From contig CANGIH010000122.1 in assembly GCA_947453875.1 (NCBI GenBank), forward strand, positions 1 to 7,154: 7,154 nt of DNA, in the 5' to 3' direction. The notes under the pieces are model-generated. The model made no database searches. It was not told where the DNA came from and saw only the letters and a list, made by a program, of their open reading frames with translations. Origin of the DNA: Planctomycetaceae bacterium (GTDB taxonomy: Bacteria > Planctomycetota > Planctomycetia > Pirellulales > UBA1268). A program made the position numbers and the translations under genes. Shown one piece after another: positions 5,940 through 7,154 of the stretch. The stretch's first letter is position 1; the number at the start of each line of letters is the position of its first letter.

Positions 5940-7154
5940 ATGCCCCATCCCCAGCCCACGTTTGTCATCGGCATCGCGCCGACGTCAGAGGAGGTCGACG
6001 ATCTCCCCGCCTGGCGCTGGTGGTTGGAGACGGCGGCGATCGGATGCTTGGCGCTGGCTGCGGTGCTCGGACCTCTGGCGCTTGGTGGCACCCATGCCTA
6101 CGGAAGGTTGATGATCAACCTTCTGGTGGCGGCGGCGACCTTTGTCTGGATCCTCTCGGCACCGCGATCGGGATGGTTGGCGTGGCTGCCGATCGGCGTC
6201 GCCGGGCTAGCGATGATTCAGGTCCTCCCCCTGCCGCTGCCCCTGCTGGCGCTTGTGGCCCCGTTCTCGCATGATGTGTGGGCGACCCTTGATGGCGGTC
6301 AGACCGGCGGATGGGCAACGATCTCCATCGATCCGGGAGCCACGGCGGCGGCGATCCGCCAGGTGTTTTTCGGGCTCTCCGCGACGGTCGTGACGATGGA
6401 TCTCTGCCGCGATCCCCGGCGGCGGCGGCTTATCGTTGTCGCAATCGGCTTCTCGGCGCTGCTCATATGGGGGCTCGGCCTCATGTTCCCCATGAACAAT
6501 GAACACCTTCTCCTCGGCCGTGTGAATCTCAAGGGGGAGGAACCGGCCAAGTGGTGGTGCACTACCATGGTGCAGCCGGTCAGGACGTCGGGGTGCGTGG
6601 AAAACTCCCAGTCACAACCCGTCGTGGTGGGGAGCCATCAATACGCCCTCCCCCGCTGGCAGATCGGCGACGGGATCGGCAGCTATATCGTCAGCAACCA
6701 CTTTGCCGGCGGCATCTACCTGACACTCCCGGTTCTTATCGGTCTGTGCCGGAGACGGCTGCGCGGACCGGTCTGGGCCTGGGGGGGGGCGACGTTGGCG
6801 ATCGTGATGTTCGCCGCGGCGATCTGGACGGTGTGGGCCGGTGCCCATTCACGGGCCGGGGCCGCGGCCACCCTCGTGGCAGCGGTGGTGTTCATGGCGA
6901 TTGCAGCTGCGGAGGGCACAGCACGTCGGTGCTGGGGAGCAGTATGTGCATTGACGCTGACGGCGATGGCGATTCTGACAGCCGTGTTCCTCGGCGTCGC
7001 TCCGGGGCTTCTGGGCCTCCTCCCCGACTGGCTTGCGCCCAGTGTTTCTGTAGCCATGCAGGATCCACGCATTGGTCTGTACCATGCCGCGATCGCTGCA
7101 TTTCTCCGCTCACCGCTCTTCGGCACCGGGCTCGGAACCTATGGTTTCGTTAGC
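5940..7154 (+). CDS. O-antigen ligase/Wzy_C-like polytopic membrane protein (3' end outside window)
   Basis: The frame is open from ATG 5940 to the last base, giving 405 residues with no stop. It is strongly hydrophobic, with roughly nine predicted membrane spans (around 31-50, 56-74, 79-108, 141-156, 164-184, 256-270, 277-300, 306-325, 335-356). Family signs are GSYIVSNHFAGGIYLTLPV (247-265, like the FVNRNHFAG motif of O-antigen ligase proteins), AHSRAG (302-307) and SPLFGTGLGTYG (391-402). Members sit in the inner membrane and polymerise, ligate or glycosylate with lipid-linked sugars, usually in O-antigen, exopolysaccharide or protein O-glycosylation pathways. A loop of about 65 residues (185-250) with two Cys (207, 219) precedes the SNHF motif. 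In-frame TTG 5922 and GTG 5901 are alternative starts before the TAG at 5895-5897; the ATG is preferred although its ribosome binding site is weak. Planctomycetes often carry such genes as single units. Confidence 0.85.
   Translation, partial: MPHPQPTFVIGIAPTSEEVDDLPAWRWWLETAAIGCLALAAVLGPLALGGTHAYGRLMINLLVAAATFVWILSAPRSGWLAWLPIGVAGLAMIQVLPLPLPLLALVAPFSHDVWATLDGGQTGGWATISIDPGATAAAIRQVFFGLSATVVTMDLCRDPRRRRLIVVAIGFSALLIWGLGLMFPMNNEHLLLGRVNLKGEEPAKWWCTTMVQPVRTSGCVENSQSQPVVVGSHQYALPRWQIGDGIGSYIVSNHFAGGIYLTLPVLIGLCRRRLRGPVWAWGGATLAIVMFAAAIWTVWAGAHSRAGAAATLVAAVVFMAIAAAEGTARRCWGAVCALTLTAMAILTAVFLGVAPGLLGLLPDWLAPSVSVAMQDPRIGLYHAAIAAFLRSPLFGTGLGTYGFVS

Noticed and set aside
5765..6091. N-terminal extension of the oxidoreductase (up to 115 residues, including a CPRC motif)
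   Set aside because: It would overlap the start of the divergent membrane protein gene, lacks family resemblance, and the MDR fold begins at MLGWTI. The CxxC is probably accidental.
6551..7153. Plus-strand open frame overlapping the membrane protein gene
   Set aside because: Its product is Arg/Gly-rich shadow sequence; the frame from 5940 carries membrane spans and O-antigen ligase motifs.
1..7154. Mobile elements, CRISPR arrays, tRNA or rRNA genes, phage or defence systems
   Set aside because: I saw no transposase, terminal inverted repeats with duplications, regularly spaced repeats, cloverleaf sequences or rRNA segments. The genes are ordinary metabolic, regulatory and surface genes with uniform base composition.

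Overview
This is a high-GC bacterial stretch in which the third codon positions of the real genes are almost all G or C. I read it as ordinary chromosomal DNA. A planctomycete is my best guess for the host: the Shine-Dalgarno signals are weak or absent, genes of unrelated function sit as single units on alternating strands, and the 379-residue GNAT-like protein resembles, from memory, proteins I associate with that phylum. No phylogenetic marker is present, so this is inference.

Layout, left to right. Positions 3-47 look like the last codons of an upstream gene. At 103-888 (+) is a complete trpC, indole-3-glycerol phosphate synthase, with all expected catalytic residues. A 72-bp convergent gap with three small stem-loops separates it from an OmpR/PhoB-type response regulator (961-1773, -). 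Upstream of that, on the same strand, is an SDR-type NAD-dependent epimerase/reductase (1866-2933, -) related to HpnA and dihydroflavonol-4-reductase-like proteins. A 288-bp divergent spacer with inverted repeats (2934-3221) leads to a GNAT-fold acetyltransferase-like protein (3222-4361, +). Five bases after its stop begins the 3' end of a convergent small secreted cationic protein (4367-4672, -). The terminator of the acetyltransferase-like gene appears to lie inside the coding sequence of that small gene. Upstream on the minus strand is a zinc-free MDR-family oxidoreductase of the quinone reductase type (4757-5746, -). It diverges from an O-antigen ligase/Wzy_C-like membrane protein (5940 to the window end, +), which is cut off by the window edge.

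The genes do not form one pathway. They cover tryptophan biosynthesis, two-component signalling without a visible kinase, two NAD(P)H-dependent oxidoreductases, an acetyltransferase-like enzyme of unknown substrate, a small exported protein and cell-surface polysaccharide assembly. I found no mobile element, CRISPR array, tRNA or rRNA, and no evidence for a novel multi-gene system. The most interesting items are the terminator embedded antisense in a coding sequence, the uncharacterised small secreted protein, and the structured leaders of the acetyltransferase-like and oxidoreductase genes.
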